64,000 nt of DNA from Wocania_A spongiicola (GCF_023502325.1 NZ_JAMFLZ010000004.1:372001-436000); one strand, 5' to 3'; counted from the first letter of the stretch, positions 35,141 through 44,449 are shown. The notes: generated from the letters alone by a model not told the origin. Numbers and translations are program-made.

Positions 35141-37216
35141 ATGGAAAAAGAACAACTTTTAAGCTATGTTGGATCAAAAATTCAATATACAAGAAATGCC
35201 CTTTTAATCGTTTTCCTTTTATTAATGAGTCTCAATTTAAATGCCCAACAGGAGAAGCGAGGCAAATATCTTAATGGAGGAAAAATTGAAACGAAAGACG
35301 ATACTACAATTTGTATTGATGGAAATTCTACGCCAATTGATGTGTATAGAAAAGGAGCCAAAGGGAAAAAGAAGCGTTGGATTATTACCGATGCTGATAA
35401 TAATATTTTAGCACTACCAAAAGCTCCTCCTTTTGATTTTGAAGATGCTGGAGCTGGAGTTTGTAAAATTTGGAGCATATCATATTGGTGGTATGTGAGA
35501 AACTTAAAAAAAGGTAAGAACTTATCGAAGTTAAGAGGATGGTATGATTTATCCAATCCTATAGAGGTAATAAGAAACCAACCCAAGGGCGGTACATTAA
35601 CCGGGGGTCCGTTTGAATATACAGTAGGAGATGGAATAGCAGATAACATACCAGAAGGAGCCATTACATTAGAAGGCAATGCGGGGTCAAATTCGCAATG
35701 GGTAGTAACTGATAGTGAGGGGAACATTTTAGGTTTACCTCCGAGTCCATATGTAGTAGATTTTGATGGTGCAGGAGCAGGCACATGTTTAGTATGGCAT
35801 TTAAGTTTTGATGGTGATTTAGAAGGTGCTGCAATGGGAAACAATGCATCAGATTTAGTAGGGTGTTATAGTTTGTCTAATCCGATAAAAGTAGTTAGAA
35901 ATTCAGTTATAGCTGATGGAGGTACTTTAACAGGTGGCCCATTTGAATATTGTGTAGGAGATGGAGCTGCTGATAATATTCCAGAGGGTGCCATTACATT
36001 AGAAGGCAATACAGGATCAAACTCACAATGGGTAGTAACTGATAGTGAGGGGAACATTTTAGGATTACCACCAAGCCCATATGTAGTAGACTTTGATGGT
36101 GCAGGAGCTGGGACATGCTTAGTGTGGCATTTAAGTTTTAATGGAGAGTTAGAAGGTGCAGTTATGGGAAACAATGCCTCCGATATAGTTGGAGATTACG
36201 ATTTATCCAATCCTATAGAGGTAATAAGAAACCAACCCAAGGGCGGTACATTAACCGGGGGTCCGTTTGAATATACAGTAGGAGATGGAATAGCAGATAA
36301 CATACCAGAAGGAGCCATTACATTAGAAGGCAATGCGGGGTCAAATTCGCAATGGGTAGTAACTGATAGTGAGGGGAACATTTTAGGTTTACCTCCGAGT
36401 CCATATGTAGTAGATTTTGATGGTGCAGGAGCAGGCACATGTTTAGTATGGCATTTAAGTTTTGATGGTGATTTAGAAGGTGCTGCAATGGGAAACAATG
36501 CATCAGATTTAGTAGGGTGTTATAGTTTGTCTAATCCGATAAAAGTGGTTAGAAAAAATAAAGTTGATCCAATATGTGACGTTAATGGCGGATATCTTAA
36601 GGCAGGAGGGTTATATCTTTTTTGTCAAGGTGATGGTGTTGATGATTTTGCAACTGGTATAGAACTTAAAACAAATGTAGGATCAAACTCACAATGGGTT
36701 GTAACTGATGTTGAAGGAAATATTTTAGGTTTACCACCAACCCCAGAAGCAGTTAACTTTGAAGGCGCAGGACCTGGAGTTTGTTTAATATGGCATTTAA
36801 GTTTTGATACGATATATGGAGTAGAAGAAGGAAATAATGTTTTTATAAATTTATCTGGATGTTATGACTTATCTAATCCTATACCAATTTTTAGGTTCCC
36901 ATATGATAGTGGATTTTGCGATTTGATTACTTATGCGAATAGGCATGAAAACGAAATCGTTAAGATTTCAATGTATCCTAATCCTGCAAAAAACAACTTA
37001 AATATTGATTTGTCAGGAATTAAAGATGAGGATGTTACGGTTAAAATCTATAACTATTCAAGTTTAGAAGTTTACAATCAATCTATAAATCTTAAATCTA
37101 AAAGAGATAAATCTATTGATGTTAATGTTAGTAAGCTACCTCAAGGACTTTATTTAGTTAGTATTACTAATAAAGATAATTCAATAAAAGCCATAAAGCG
37201 TTTGCTTGTTGAGTAG
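35141..37216 (+). CDS. T9SS-secreted repeat protein
   Basis: A 691-residue secreted protein. A long N-region precedes the signal peptide core (about 19-35, ALLIVFLLLMSLNLNA). Five repeats of about 110 residues follow (approximate starts 46, 150, 260, 368, 480). Each has GG-x-L...G, a SNSQWVVTDSEGNILGLPP motif, DFDGAGAGTCLVWHLSFDG and GNNASDLVGCYSLSNPI, with two Cys per unit that could pair. Units 2 and 4 are almost identical in DNA. The last 80 residues are a type A sorting domain (SMYPNPAKNNLNIDLS ... LPQGLYLVSITNK ... KRLLV) for T9SS export. The function is unknown; surface adhesin or structural roles are guesses. Confidence 0.88.
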   Translation: MEKEQLLSYVGSKIQYTRNALLIVFLLLMSLNLNAQQEKRGKYLNGGKIETKDDTTICIDGNSTPIDVYRKGAKGKKKRWIITDADNNILALPKAPPFDFEDAGAGVCKIWSISYWWYVRNLKKGKNLSKLRGWYDLSNPIEVIRNQPKGGTLTGGPFEYTVGDGIADNIPEGAITLEGNAGSNSQWVVTDSEGNILGLPPSPYVVDFDGAGAGTCLVWHLSFDGDLEGAAMGNNASDLVGCYSLSNPIKVVRNSVIADGGTLTGGPFEYCVGDGAADNIPEGAITLEGNTGSNSQWVVTDSEGNILGLPPSPYVVDFDGAGAGTCLVWHLSFNGELEGAVMGNNASDIVGDYDLSNPIEVIRNQPKGGTLTGGPFEYTVGDGIADNIPEGAITLEGNAGSNSQWVVTDSEGNILGLPPSPYVVDFDGAGAGTCLVWHLSFDGDLEGAAMGNNASDLVGCYSLSNPIKVVRKNKVDPICDVNGGYLKAGGLYLFCQGDGVDDFATGIELKTNVGSNSQWVVTDVEGNILGLPPTPEAVNFEGAGPGVCLIWHLSFDTIYGVEEGNNVFINLSGCYDLSNPIPIFRFPYDSGFCDLITYANRHENEIVKISMYPNPAKNNLNIDLSGIKDEDVTVKIYNYSSLEVYNQSINLKSKRDKSIDVNVSKLPQGLYLVSITNKDNSIKAIKRLLVE
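35546..35892 (+). repeat. 347-bp perfect direct repeat, copy 1
   Basis: By eye, bases 35546-35892 are identical to 36200-36546 (offset 654 bp), and the match goes on a further 10 bp with one change at 35893/36547. It encodes repeat unit 2 of the T9SS protein. Confidence 0.9.
36200..36546 (+). repeat. 347-bp perfect direct repeat, copy 2
   Basis: Second copy of the same block, encoding repeat unit 4. The unit between the copies (about 35915-36199) encodes nearly the same protein but differs at many silent sites. Confidence 0.9.
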
Positions 37217-37240
37217 GATTAATTTTTTTGTATATAAAAG

Positions 37241-37269
37241 AGGTTATCTATTATAGGTAACCTTTTTTT
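37241..37269. terminator. Bidirectional terminator between convergent genes
   Basis: A stem AGGTTATCTA with TATAGGTAACCT-type pairing (10 bp, one wobble, 3-base loop), followed by seven T on the plus strand and preceded by an A-run that gives T on the minus strand. It sits between the T9SS protein and the glycosyltransferase stop codons. Confidence 0.8.
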
Positions 37270-37270
37270 G

Positions 37271-38119
37271 TTAAAACAATGCTTTTTTAATCCCTTTCCA
37301 GCGCAGCCTTCTAATAAATTCTCCTTCTTTTTTAGAAACTAAATAATCCATTTTTTGCTTTTTTGCTTTAAAATAACCAGCTAAATAATTTTTAAACAAA
37401 ACGAAGCTTCTTTTTTTATAAGCAAGTTTCAATGCCGAAATAAAAGTAATTAAAAAGCCATAACGCATTTTGTACATAGCTTCACCTTGCAAATATTTTG
37501 AGGCTTTATTATAACTAATACCTGTTGGCTTTAGATGTTTAACCTTAAGATTTTCATCAGTTAAAATTGTCCAACCATAAAATTGTGCTAGCAACTCATC
37601 AACAGTATCCCAACCCATAGATGGTTTTAGTTTTCCTATATCAATAAAGCAAGGTTTTCTATAAGCTTTTAATGCGCCCCGAATATGATCTTTGTTCGTT
37701 AAATTCTCTAAAACCCATTCATTATTTTTTTCTATGTAACAAAAACCGGCAGCCATACCCAACTTTTGATTCTTATTAAAATGATGTGTTAATTGTTCTA
37801 AATAATTTGTTGGGAAAATTAAGTCTGCATCAAACTTGCAGATTACATCATAATTATCATCTAAAATTTCAAAGCCTTTGTAAAAAGCATTTATAATTTT
37901 TGAACCTGGAATATGCTCATTTGATGATTTTGAATTTATTAATGAAATCCAAGTATGTTTCTCGGCGAAAGCTTCAACAATATCCTGAGTTTTATCAGTG
38001 GAATTATCATTAACCACAATAACTTTTTTTGGTAAATGCGTTTGATTTACTAGCGAATCTAAAGTGAGTCCTATAGAGCGCTCTTCGTTATGTGCTGGAA
38101 TAACAATATAAAAGTTCAA
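37271..38119 (-). CDS. Glycosyltransferase family 2 protein
   Basis: A 282-residue GT-A transferase: MNFYIVIPAHNEERSIGLTL at the N-terminus, VIVVNDNSTDKT, and the DxD-type metal site in ICKFDADLIFP (about residue 97). The C-terminal part is basic, with a KNYLAGYFKAKK region but no clear membrane helix. The only start that gives the conserved N-terminus is TTG at 38119; a stop codon lies upstream in frame. It lies 24 bp after the methyltransferase gene and likely belongs to the same operon. Donor and acceptor are unknown. Confidence 0.85.
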   Translation of the reverse strand: MNFYIVIPAHNEERSIGLTLDSLVNQTHLPKKVIVVNDNSTDKTQDIVEAFAEKHTWISLINSKSSNEHIPGSKIINAFYKGFEILDDNYDVICKFDADLIFPTNYLEQLTHHFNKNQKLGMAAGFCYIEKNNEWVLENLTNKDHIRGALKAYRKPCFIDIGKLKPSMGWDTVDELLAQFYGWTILTDENLKVKHLKPTGISYNKASKYLQGEAMYKMRYGFLITFISALKLAYKKRSFVLFKNYLAGYFKAKKQKMDYLVSKKEGEFIRRLRWKGIKKALF

Positions 38120-38143
38120 AATTTTAAAGCTTAGTATTCAAAG

Positions 38144-38665
38144 TTAAACTCTTTCAGCGTAAACTATGTAATATCTTGGCGTAAACCACCTCAAAATGGG
38201 TCTGAGTCCAATTTTTTTAGTTGGATTAGTCCATTTTTGTTTGTCTAAAATTTTCCAACCTGCTTTTTCTAACAACCAATCAAATTGCCAGTCTTCAAAC
38301 TCGTGGTAATGTCTGTCAAGCATGTCTGTTTTACTTCTATATGCTGAAGAAAACCATAACTTAAGTGGTACACTAGCAACCAATTTATCTGCTTTTATAG
38401 ATTTTAACACAGTAAAAGGTGATAGTAAATGTTCGAATATTTCAAAAGCAGTAACAACATCAGCTTCTGAATTAGTAATGGTAGAAGTATCTATATCTAA
38501 ATCTTCCCCTTTAGTGTTTTCAACTTTATAACCATGTTCTTGCATGATTTTGGTAAATGGATTAATAACACCTAAATCTAGAATAGCTTCGGAAGCCGAA
38601 ACATGCTTATTTAAAAATTGAATGGTATGTTTAAAGCGTTTATTAGGATAACTTTTCTCGTACAT
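38144..38665 (-). CDS. Class I SAM-dependent methyltransferase-like protein
   Basis: A 173-residue protein with ILDLGVINPFTKIMQEHGYK (an SAM-binding motif I variant with few glycines), EGEDLDIDT-like acidic strand 2 (NTKGEDLDIDTS) and ADVVTAFEIFEHLLSPFTVL, as in methyltransferase family 11/23. ATG at 38665 (MYEKSYPNKRFKHTIQ) starts 1 bp after the ketoacyl-synthase stop, so I prefer it over 38689. The substrate is unknown. Confidence 0.78.
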   Translation of the reverse strand: MYEKSYPNKRFKHTIQFLNKHVSASEAILDLGVINPFTKIMQEHGYKVENTKGEDLDIDTSTITNSEADVVTAFEIFEHLLSPFTVLKSIKADKLVASVPLKLWFSSAYRSKTDMLDRHYHEFEDWQFDWLLEKAGWKILDKQKWTNPTKKIGLRPILRWFTPRYYIVYAERV

Positions 38666-38666
38666 T

Positions 38667-39725
38667 TTAATGTTTGTAAATAATAGCATTAATATTCATG
38701 CCAGCACCAACACTAGCAAACATAATAGTATCTCCTTTATTTATTTGCTGATTTTCCATATCTCCTTTCAATATCATATCGTATAATGTAGGAACGGTTG
38801 CAACACTAGAATTTCCTAATTTACCAATAGTCATTGGCATAATGTCTTCTGGCATTTCTAAATCGTATAACTTATAAAAACGTTTTACAATGGCTTCATC
38901 CATTTTTTCATTGGCTTGGTGTATAAGAATCTTTTTTAGGTCTTTAATGTCCACACCACTTTTGTCTAAGCAAGATTTCATTGCTTTTGGAACATTACTA
39001 ATAGCGAATTCATAAATTTTTCTACCATACATTTTTATGTATCGTCGTTTATCATTTATGTCTTGATTATTTGTTTCTCCAAAAAATATAAAATGAGCTT
39101 CATCAAAAGCAAAGGTTGCTGTTTCATGAGCTACTATGCCACCTTCTTCATTAGTAGATTCTACGATAACAGCGCCTGCACCATCACTATATATCATAGA
39201 GTCTCTATCGTGAGGGTCAATAACACGAGATAATGTTTCTGCGCCTATGACTAAGCACTTTTTAGCAATTCCAGATTTAATGAAAGCATTTGCTTGAATT
39301 ACGCCTTCAATCCAGCCTGGGCAACCAAAAAGCACATCGTAACCTACACATTTTGGGTTTTCAATCTTTAAAAGATGTTTAACTCTTGATGCGATACTTG
39401 GTACGGTATCACTCTGTTCTGTGTTGTGTTTTACATCACCATAGTTATGGGCTACAATAATATAGTCTATATCTTCACGATTAATATTAGCATTAACAAT
39501 AGCTTTTTCAGCGGCAAAAAAAGCAATGTCCGAAGTGTTTAAAGATTTTTTTGCATACCTACGTTCTCCAATCCCTGTAATGGCTTTGAATTTTTCAACT
39601 ATAACCTCATTAGAAGCATTTATAATTGAACCATCGCTATTTAAAAACTGATGTTGGTAAAAGTCTTCATTCCTTTCAATATTATTAGGAATATAACTTC
39701 CAGTACCTGTAATTTTTATAGTCAT
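38667..39725 (-). CDS. 3-oxoacyl-ACP synthase III family protein (FabH-like)
   Basis: A 352-residue thiolase-fold condensing enzyme. The nucleophile is Cys 135 in DVLFGCPGWIEGV, His is in ILIHQANEKMDEAI, and Asn is in GKLGNSSVATVPTL, so the Cys-His-Asn triad of KAS III is complete. The N-terminus has ITGTGSYIPNNIERNEDF. It is longer than housekeeping FabH (about 320) and sits with a methyltransferase and a glycosyltransferase. It more likely starts a secondary lipid or aryl-lipid product than general fatty acid synthesis. No ACP gene is nearby. Confidence 0.87.
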   Translation of the reverse strand: MTIKITGTGSYIPNNIERNEDFYQHQFLNSDGSIINASNEVIVEKFKAITGIGERRYAKKSLNTSDIAFFAAEKAIVNANINREDIDYIIVAHNYGDVKHNTEQSDTVPSIASRVKHLLKIENPKCVGYDVLFGCPGWIEGVIQANAFIKSGIAKKCLVIGAETLSRVIDPHDRDSMIYSDGAGAVIVESTNEEGGIVAHETATFAFDEAHFIFFGETNNQDINDKRRYIKMYGRKIYEFAISNVPKAMKSCLDKSGVDIKDLKKILIHQANEKMDEAIVKRFYKLYDLEMPEDIMPMTIGKLGNSSVATVPTLYDMILKGDMENQQINKGDTIMFASVGAGMNINAIIYKH

Positions 39726-39828
39726 AAAATAAAAAATTGCCTTTGATTAAAAACTAAAACCCAATATAATAGTTTATAATTAAAGGCAAGTTCAGTTTTG
39801 TTTTAATTTACGATGTTCAAAAGACTAA

Positions 39829-42678
39829 TTAAACTTCTGCATATGCCTCAATAGGCGTGCATGAGCAAATTAAATTTCTATCGCCATAAGCATCATCAAC
39901 ACGTCTTACACTAGGCCAAAATTTATTGTCTTTTACATATTCCAAAGGAAAAGCGGCTTCTTGTCTTGAATATGGAAACTGCCATTCATCATTTGTAATC
40001 ATGTCTAATGTGTGGGGTGCATTTTTAAGCACATTGTTGATGTCATCTTTTGAAGATTGATCAATTTCTTTTTTGATTGAAATCATAGCATCACAAAAAC
40101 GATCCATCTCTGCTTTACTTTCACTTTCAGTTGGTTCAATCATTAATGTGCCAGCAACAGGAAATGATACTGTTGGTGCATGAAAGCCATAATCCATTAA
40201 TCGTTTAGCAATATCTGTAACTTCAATACCATGAGCTTTAAATGCTCTACAATCTACAATCATTTCGTGTGCAGCACGACCACGTTCTCCAGAATACAGC
40301 GTATCGAAACTACCTTGTAATCGGTGTTTTATATAGTTTGCATTTAAGATAGCAATTTTAGTAGATTGTGTTAGCCCTTCAGCACCTAACATTTTAATAT
40401 ATCCATAAGAAATTAAGCAGGCTAAAGCAGAACCAAAAGGAGCTGCTGAAATAGCTGTAATGGCTTTGTCTCCACCAGTTTTTATTACAGGATTTCCTGG
40501 TAAAAATGGAACGAGTTGTTTTGCAACACAAATTGGACCAATACCTGGGCCACCGCCACCGTGAGGTATAGCAAAGGTTTTATGTAAGTTTAAATGACAA
40601 ACGTCTGCCCCAATATTACCTGGGTTAGTTAACCCTACTTGTGCATTCATGTTAGCACCATCCATATAAACTTGACCTCCGTTATCGTGAATAATTTGTG
40701 TAACCTCTTTAATAGCTGATTCATATACACCATGTGTGGATGGGTATGTTACCATCAAAGCTGCTAAATTATCTTTGTGCAATTCGGCTTTTTCGCGTAA
40801 ATCATTTACATCAATATTACCCTCTTCGGTAGATTTTGTTACTACCACTTTCATGCCAGCCATAACAGCACTTGCAGGATTTGTACCATGTGCAGAAGAC
40901 GGAATCAAGCAAATATTTCTATGATGATCTCCTCGCGATTCATGATAAGCTTTAATAACCATCAAACCGGCAAACTCGCCTTGAGCACCAGAATTTGGTT
41001 GTAAAGAGGTTGCTGCAAAACCTGTTATTTCGGTTAATTGATCTTCTAATTCTTTTAAAATAGTAGCATAGCCTTTAGCTTGTTTTAGCGGTGCAAACGG
41101 ATGAATATTACCCCATTTAAACCAACTTAATGGTAACATTTCTGCAGCAGCATTTAGCTTCATGGTACATGAGCCTAAAGAAATCATTGAATGATTTAAT
41201 GATAAATCTTTGCGCTCTAACGATTTTATATAACGCATCAATTCAGTTTCAGAATGATGAGTATTAAAAACGGTATCTGCTAAAAAATCTGATGTTCTTT
41301 GTAAAGACTCATCAATATTATTTGTTTGTTCTATTTCAGTAACTTCAATAGTGTCTTTTTGGGCTGCTTCAGCAAATAAAGAAATCAAATAATTAATATC
41401 TCTAATGGTTGTGGTTTCATTTATAGAAATAGTAACAGTTTCTTTATCGGGATAATTTAAATTTACCTTTTTATCGGTTGCAACCTTCTTTATGTTTTTT
41501 GCTTTTGTTTTAATTTGAAGGGTATCAAAGAAATACGTATTTTTTTGCTCGTAACCTAGTTTTGATAAAGCATTTGATAAGACCACTGCTTTATCATGCA
41601 CTTTACCAGCAATAAATTTTAAACCCTTTGGCCCATGATACACAGCATACATACCAGCCATAACTGCCAAAAGTACTTGTGCTGTACAAATGTTTGATGT
41701 GGCTTTATCTCGTTTTATATGTTGCTCGCGTGTTTGTAATGCCATGCGTAACGCTCTATTACCGTTTGCATCCTTTGTTACGCCAATAATTCGTCCAGGA
41801 ATATCTCGTTTATATGCTTCTTTTGTAGCAAAGAAAGCTGCATGTGGACCACCATACCCCATAGGTATACCGAAGCGTTGTGTTGTTCCAACCACTACAT
41901 CTGCTCCAAACTTGCCTGGAGCTTCTAATTTAACTAAGCTTAAAATATCGGCAGCAACGGCTACTTTAATTTCAGCAGCATTAGCTTTATTAATAAAAGA
42001 TTTAATATCTGTAACCTGTCCATTTTTCCCTGGGTATTGTAATAAGGCTCCAAAAAACTCATTAGAAAAACTAAAAGTATCTTCTTTTCCAATTACCAAT
42101 TCAATACCGATAGGATTTGCTCTTGTTTGTAAAAGTGATAAGGTTTGTGGTAAAATATTTTCAGAAACAAAAAACTTGTTTATACCTGCTTTTTTCTGAC
42201 TACGCTCACGAACAGAGAATAACAAACTCATAGCTTCAGCAGCTGCGGTACTTTCGTCGAGTAAAGATGCATTAGCAATTTCCATTCCTGTTAAATCTAT
42301 AACCATGGTTTGAAAATTTAAAAGCGCTTCTAGTCTGCCCTGGGCAATCTCTGCTTGATAAGGCGTGTAAGCTGTATACCAGCCTGGATTTTCAAGAATA
42401 TTTCGTTGAATAACAGCTGGCATTATAGTAGGATGGTATCCAAGACCTATATAAGTTTTACGTGCTTTATTTAATTTAGATAAATCATGAATATGAAGCA
42501 AATACTCATGCTCCGTCATTGGCTCATCTAAATTTAATCCGTTTTTTAAACGAATATCATCTGGAACAGTTTCCTGAATTAACTGGTCTAAAGAGTCTAT
42601 TCCTAAGGTTTTCAACATAAGATTTTGGTCGTCTTCTCTAGGACCAATATGACGTAATGCAAAAGCTTTTGTGTTCAT
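39829..42678 (-). CDS. gcvP: Glycine dehydrogenase (decarboxylating), P-protein
   Basis: The PLP-dependent P-protein of the glycine cleavage system decarboxylates glycine and passes the aminomethyl group to lipoylated H-protein. At 949 residues it is the fused long form (both halves in one chain). The N-terminus has RHIGPREDDQNLMLKTLG. The PLP lysine is in CHLNLHKTFAIPHGGGGPG, with PSSAHGTNPASA in the active half and SLGSCTMKLNAA at the half junction. gcvT and gcvH are not in this window. Confidence 0.97.
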   Translation of the reverse strand: MNTKAFALRHIGPREDDQNLMLKTLGIDSLDQLIQETVPDDIRLKNGLNLDEPMTEHEYLLHIHDLSKLNKARKTYIGLGYHPTIMPAVIQRNILENPGWYTAYTPYQAEIAQGRLEALLNFQTMVIDLTGMEIANASLLDESTAAAEAMSLLFSVRERSQKKAGINKFFVSENILPQTLSLLQTRANPIGIELVIGKEDTFSFSNEFFGALLQYPGKNGQVTDIKSFINKANAAEIKVAVAADILSLVKLEAPGKFGADVVVGTTQRFGIPMGYGGPHAAFFATKEAYKRDIPGRIIGVTKDANGNRALRMALQTREQHIKRDKATSNICTAQVLLAVMAGMYAVYHGPKGLKFIAGKVHDKAVVLSNALSKLGYEQKNTYFFDTLQIKTKAKNIKKVATDKKVNLNYPDKETVTISINETTTIRDINYLISLFAEAAQKDTIEVTEIEQTNNIDESLQRTSDFLADTVFNTHHSETELMRYIKSLERKDLSLNHSMISLGSCTMKLNAAAEMLPLSWFKWGNIHPFAPLKQAKGYATILKELEDQLTEITGFAATSLQPNSGAQGEFAGLMVIKAYHESRGDHHRNICLIPSSAHGTNPASAVMAGMKVVVTKSTEEGNIDVNDLREKAELHKDNLAALMVTYPSTHGVYESAIKEVTQIIHDNGGQVYMDGANMNAQVGLTNPGNIGADVCHLNLHKTFAIPHGGGGPGIGPICVAKQLVPFLPGNPVIKTGGDKAITAISAAPFGSALACLISYGYIKMLGAEGLTQSTKIAILNANYIKHRLQGSFDTLYSGERGRAAHEMIVDCRAFKAHGIEVTDIAKRLMDYGFHAPTVSFPVAGTLMIEPTESESKAEMDRFCDAMISIKKEIDQSSKDDINNVLKNAPHTLDMITNDEWQFPYSRQEAAFPLEYVKDNKFWPSVRRVDDAYGDRNLICSCTPIEAYAEV

Positions 42679-42704
42679 TAAAAATCAATTTTTTATATAA
42701 TTCG

Positions 42705-42712
42705 CAAAAATA
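42705..42712 (-). promoter_or_regulatory. Predicted -7 box for gcvP
   Basis: CAAAAATA on the plus strand reads TATTTTTG on the minus strand, an exact TAnnTTTG match, 26 bp before the gcvP ATG. No glycine riboswitch-like fold was recognised in the short leader. Confidence 0.6.
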
Positions 42713-42761
42713 CGTAATATAATTCGCGAATAAATGCATAAAACGTAAAGTTTTTAACCAT

Positions 42762-42794
42762 TTGAAAACGTTATTAACAGTTTGCTTATTTTTG
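42762..42794 (+). promoter_or_regulatory. Promoter adjoining a start codon (possible leaderless gene)
   Basis: TTG at 42762-42764, a 22-bp spacer, TATTTTTG at 42787-42794 (exact -7 box), then 4 bases and the ATG at 42799. Confidence 0.6.
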
Positions 42795-42798
42795 TAAA

Positions 42799-43632
42799 AT
42801 GACACTATTAAAACAAATTTTAAACTTTTATATTAATAGTAGCATTCACGTCGCATTATCGGTGTTTTCATTAACATGGATGACGTTGATTGAGTATAAT
42901 TTTTTGTATGATGAAAATGTGTTATATTTTGTGTTTTATGCCACTATTACAGGTTATAACTTTGTTAAGTATTTTGGAATAGCAAAATTCTATCACAGAA
43001 GCTTAGCTACTTGGCTAAAAGCGATTCAAATATTTTCATTAATCTGTTTTATTTTAATGTGTTATTATGGCCTTCAATTAGAAAAAAACACTCTATTGTG
43101 TATAGCCGTTTTAGGATTAATTACTTTTTTGTATGCTATTCCTTTTTTGCCCAAGCATTTGTTTTTGGATAAGCATCACAATTTGAGAAGTATAAGTGGT
43201 TTGAAAATTTATTTAATTGCTTTGGTATGGAGCGGAGTTACTGTTTTTCTACCTTTAATAAATATGAAATATGGCATTAATACAGATGTTATAATAACGG
43301 GGTTACAGCGCTACTTTTTTGTTATTGTTTTAATGTTTCCTTTCGAAATTAGAGACCTACAATATGATAGTTTGAAGCTCTCTACAATTCCTCAAAGAAT
43401 AGGAGTAAAGCAAACAAAAGGGATTGGAACTTTATTATTAATGTTGTTTTTCTTTTTAGAGTTTTTTAAAGATGAAACTAATATAGGTAGTGTTATGATA
43501 TTATTAGTAATTACTTTTATTACAATGCTTTTGTTAGTGTTTTCTAAAATTAAGCAGAGTAATTATTATAGCTCGTTTTGGGTAGAAGGTGTGCCTATTT
43601 TGTGGCTAATATTAATGCTTTTAAGTCTTTAA
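42799..43632 (+). CDS. UbiA-like prenyltransferase-fold membrane protein
   Basis: A 277-residue protein with seven to eight hydrophobic helices. The second conserved loop of UbiA proteins is recognisable in PFEIRDLQYDSLKLSTIPQR (D/R-rich loop before IGVKQTKGIGTLL), while the first Asp-rich motif (NDxxDxxxD) is replaced by a degenerate GYNFVKYFGIAKFYHR. Catalysis is therefore uncertain. The prenyl substrate is unknown. It converges with the anti-sigma gene, with stop codons overlapping by 4 bp. Confidence 0.7.
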   Translation: MTLLKQILNFYINSSIHVALSVFSLTWMTLIEYNFLYDENVLYFVFYATITGYNFVKYFGIAKFYHRSLATWLKAIQIFSLICFILMCYYGLQLEKNTLLCIAVLGLITFLYAIPFLPKHLFLDKHHNLRSISGLKIYLIALVWSGVTVFLPLINMKYGINTDVIITGLQRYFFVIVLMFPFEIRDLQYDSLKLSTIPQRIGVKQTKGIGTLLLMLFFFLEFFKDETNIGSVMILLVITFITMLLLVFSKIKQSNYYSSFWVEGVPILWLILMLLSL

Positions 43633-43892
43633 TTTGAATATTCGCTTATAGCATGCTCTAAATCTTTTTTCATAGATTCTTTGCACTTTTTATCTAAGCA
43701 TTCAACTTTGGACTTTTTTATTTCCTTAGTAAGCTTAGTATTATTTTTTGTGTATTTTCTACAAGCTCTACAGTATATTAAATGGATATTTAGTTTTATT
43801 TTTTCCCATAGTGTAGCGTCTTTGTATTGCGTTTTATCACACACATGATTTGCTTCATCACAAGGAATCACAACCTTTATCTTCGTACTCAT
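43629..43892 (-). CDS. Small soluble zinc-binding anti-sigma-like protein (ZAS motif)
   Basis: An 87-residue protein without a membrane helix. It carries C11...H37-x3-C41-x2-C44 (PCDEANHVCD ... NIHLIYCRACRKY), the arrangement of zf-HC2/ZAS anti-sigma factors, plus C18, C65 and C70. ATG at 43892 lies 2 bp after the stop of the sigma factor gene, so the pair is coupled. It probably holds the sigma factor inactive until a signal, perhaps oxidation or metal, acts on the cysteines; that signal is inferred only. The longer reading from 43919 overlaps the sigma gene and was rejected. Confidence 0.78.
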   Translation of the reverse strand: MSTKIKVVIPCDEANHVCDKTQYKDATLWEKIKLNIHLIYCRACRKYTKNNTKLTKEIKKSKVECLDKKCKESMKKDLEHAISEYSN

Positions 43893-43894
43893 AA

Positions 43895-44449
43895 TTAAAA
43901 CCAATTTTCTTTTAAGCAATCTACCATGGCTGTACGTGCTCTATGAATGATTACCCAAAGGTTAGACGCTGTAATATTTAATTCATTACAAATAACTTCA
44001 GTTTCAAAACCTTGTATGGTTTTCATTTTAAAAACTTCAGCTTGTTTTTCTGGTAGTTTACCTAAACAATTATGTATAGCATCACCTAACTCTGCATTTT
44101 GCAAGGTGTCTTCTGCTGTTTTATCGTAAGGATCTGCAACACGTTCTTCCAACCAATCACCTTCGGTTTCAGCATCATCGTTGTAAGTGATTCTTACTTC
44201 AGCTTTCCCTTTTTTGGAATTTATTTTACGATAATGATCAATAATCTTTCTTTTTAAAATAGAGATTAGCCAAGTGCGTTCGCTAGCTTCGCCTTTAAAA
44301 TTCTTCATCGATTTTAAACCTGCCAAAAATGTATCCTGCACTAAATCTTGCGCAATTTCTCTGTCGCTAACTCTAGTAATTGTGTAGTTAAATAAGTAGT
44401 CTGAATATAAATCAACCCACTTATTTGGATTTATTTGATGGTTGGGCAT
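43895..44449 (-). CDS. ECF-type RNA polymerase sigma factor
   Basis: A 184-residue sigma-70 family protein with region 2 (about 10-75: YSDYLFNYTITRVSDREIAQ, DLVQDTFLAGLKSM, ERTWLISILKRKIIDHYRK) and region 4 (about 125-180: LPEKQAEVFKMKTIQGFETE, helix-turn-helix NELNITASNLWVIIHRARTA). ATG at 44449 (MPNHQINPNKW) is chosen because a TAnnTTTG box overlaps the alternative TTG start at 44479. It is paired with the ZAS-type protein immediately downstream. Confidence 0.9.
   Translation of the reverse strand: MPNHQINPNKWVDLYSDYLFNYTITRVSDREIAQDLVQDTFLAGLKSMKNFKGEASERTWLISILKRKIIDHYRKINSKKGKAEVRITYNDDAETEGDWLEERVADPYDKTAEDTLQNAELGDAIHNCLGKLPEKQAEVFKMKTIQGFETEVICNELNITASNLWVIIHRARTAMVDCLKENWF

Noticed and set aside
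35182..35844. A 220-residue open frame on the minus strand, with similar frames at 35866-36174 and 36196-36498
   Set aside because: They are antisense shadows of the repeats in the T9SS protein, repeat with the same period, and show no signal peptide or family motif.
35546..36546. CRISPR-like or mobile repeat
   Set aside because: The repeats are long, in frame and encode protein units; there are no short spacers and no cas genes.
41690..42199. A 169-residue open frame on the plus strand inside gcvP
   Set aside because: It is antisense to a highly conserved part of glycine dehydrogenase and has no recognisable features.
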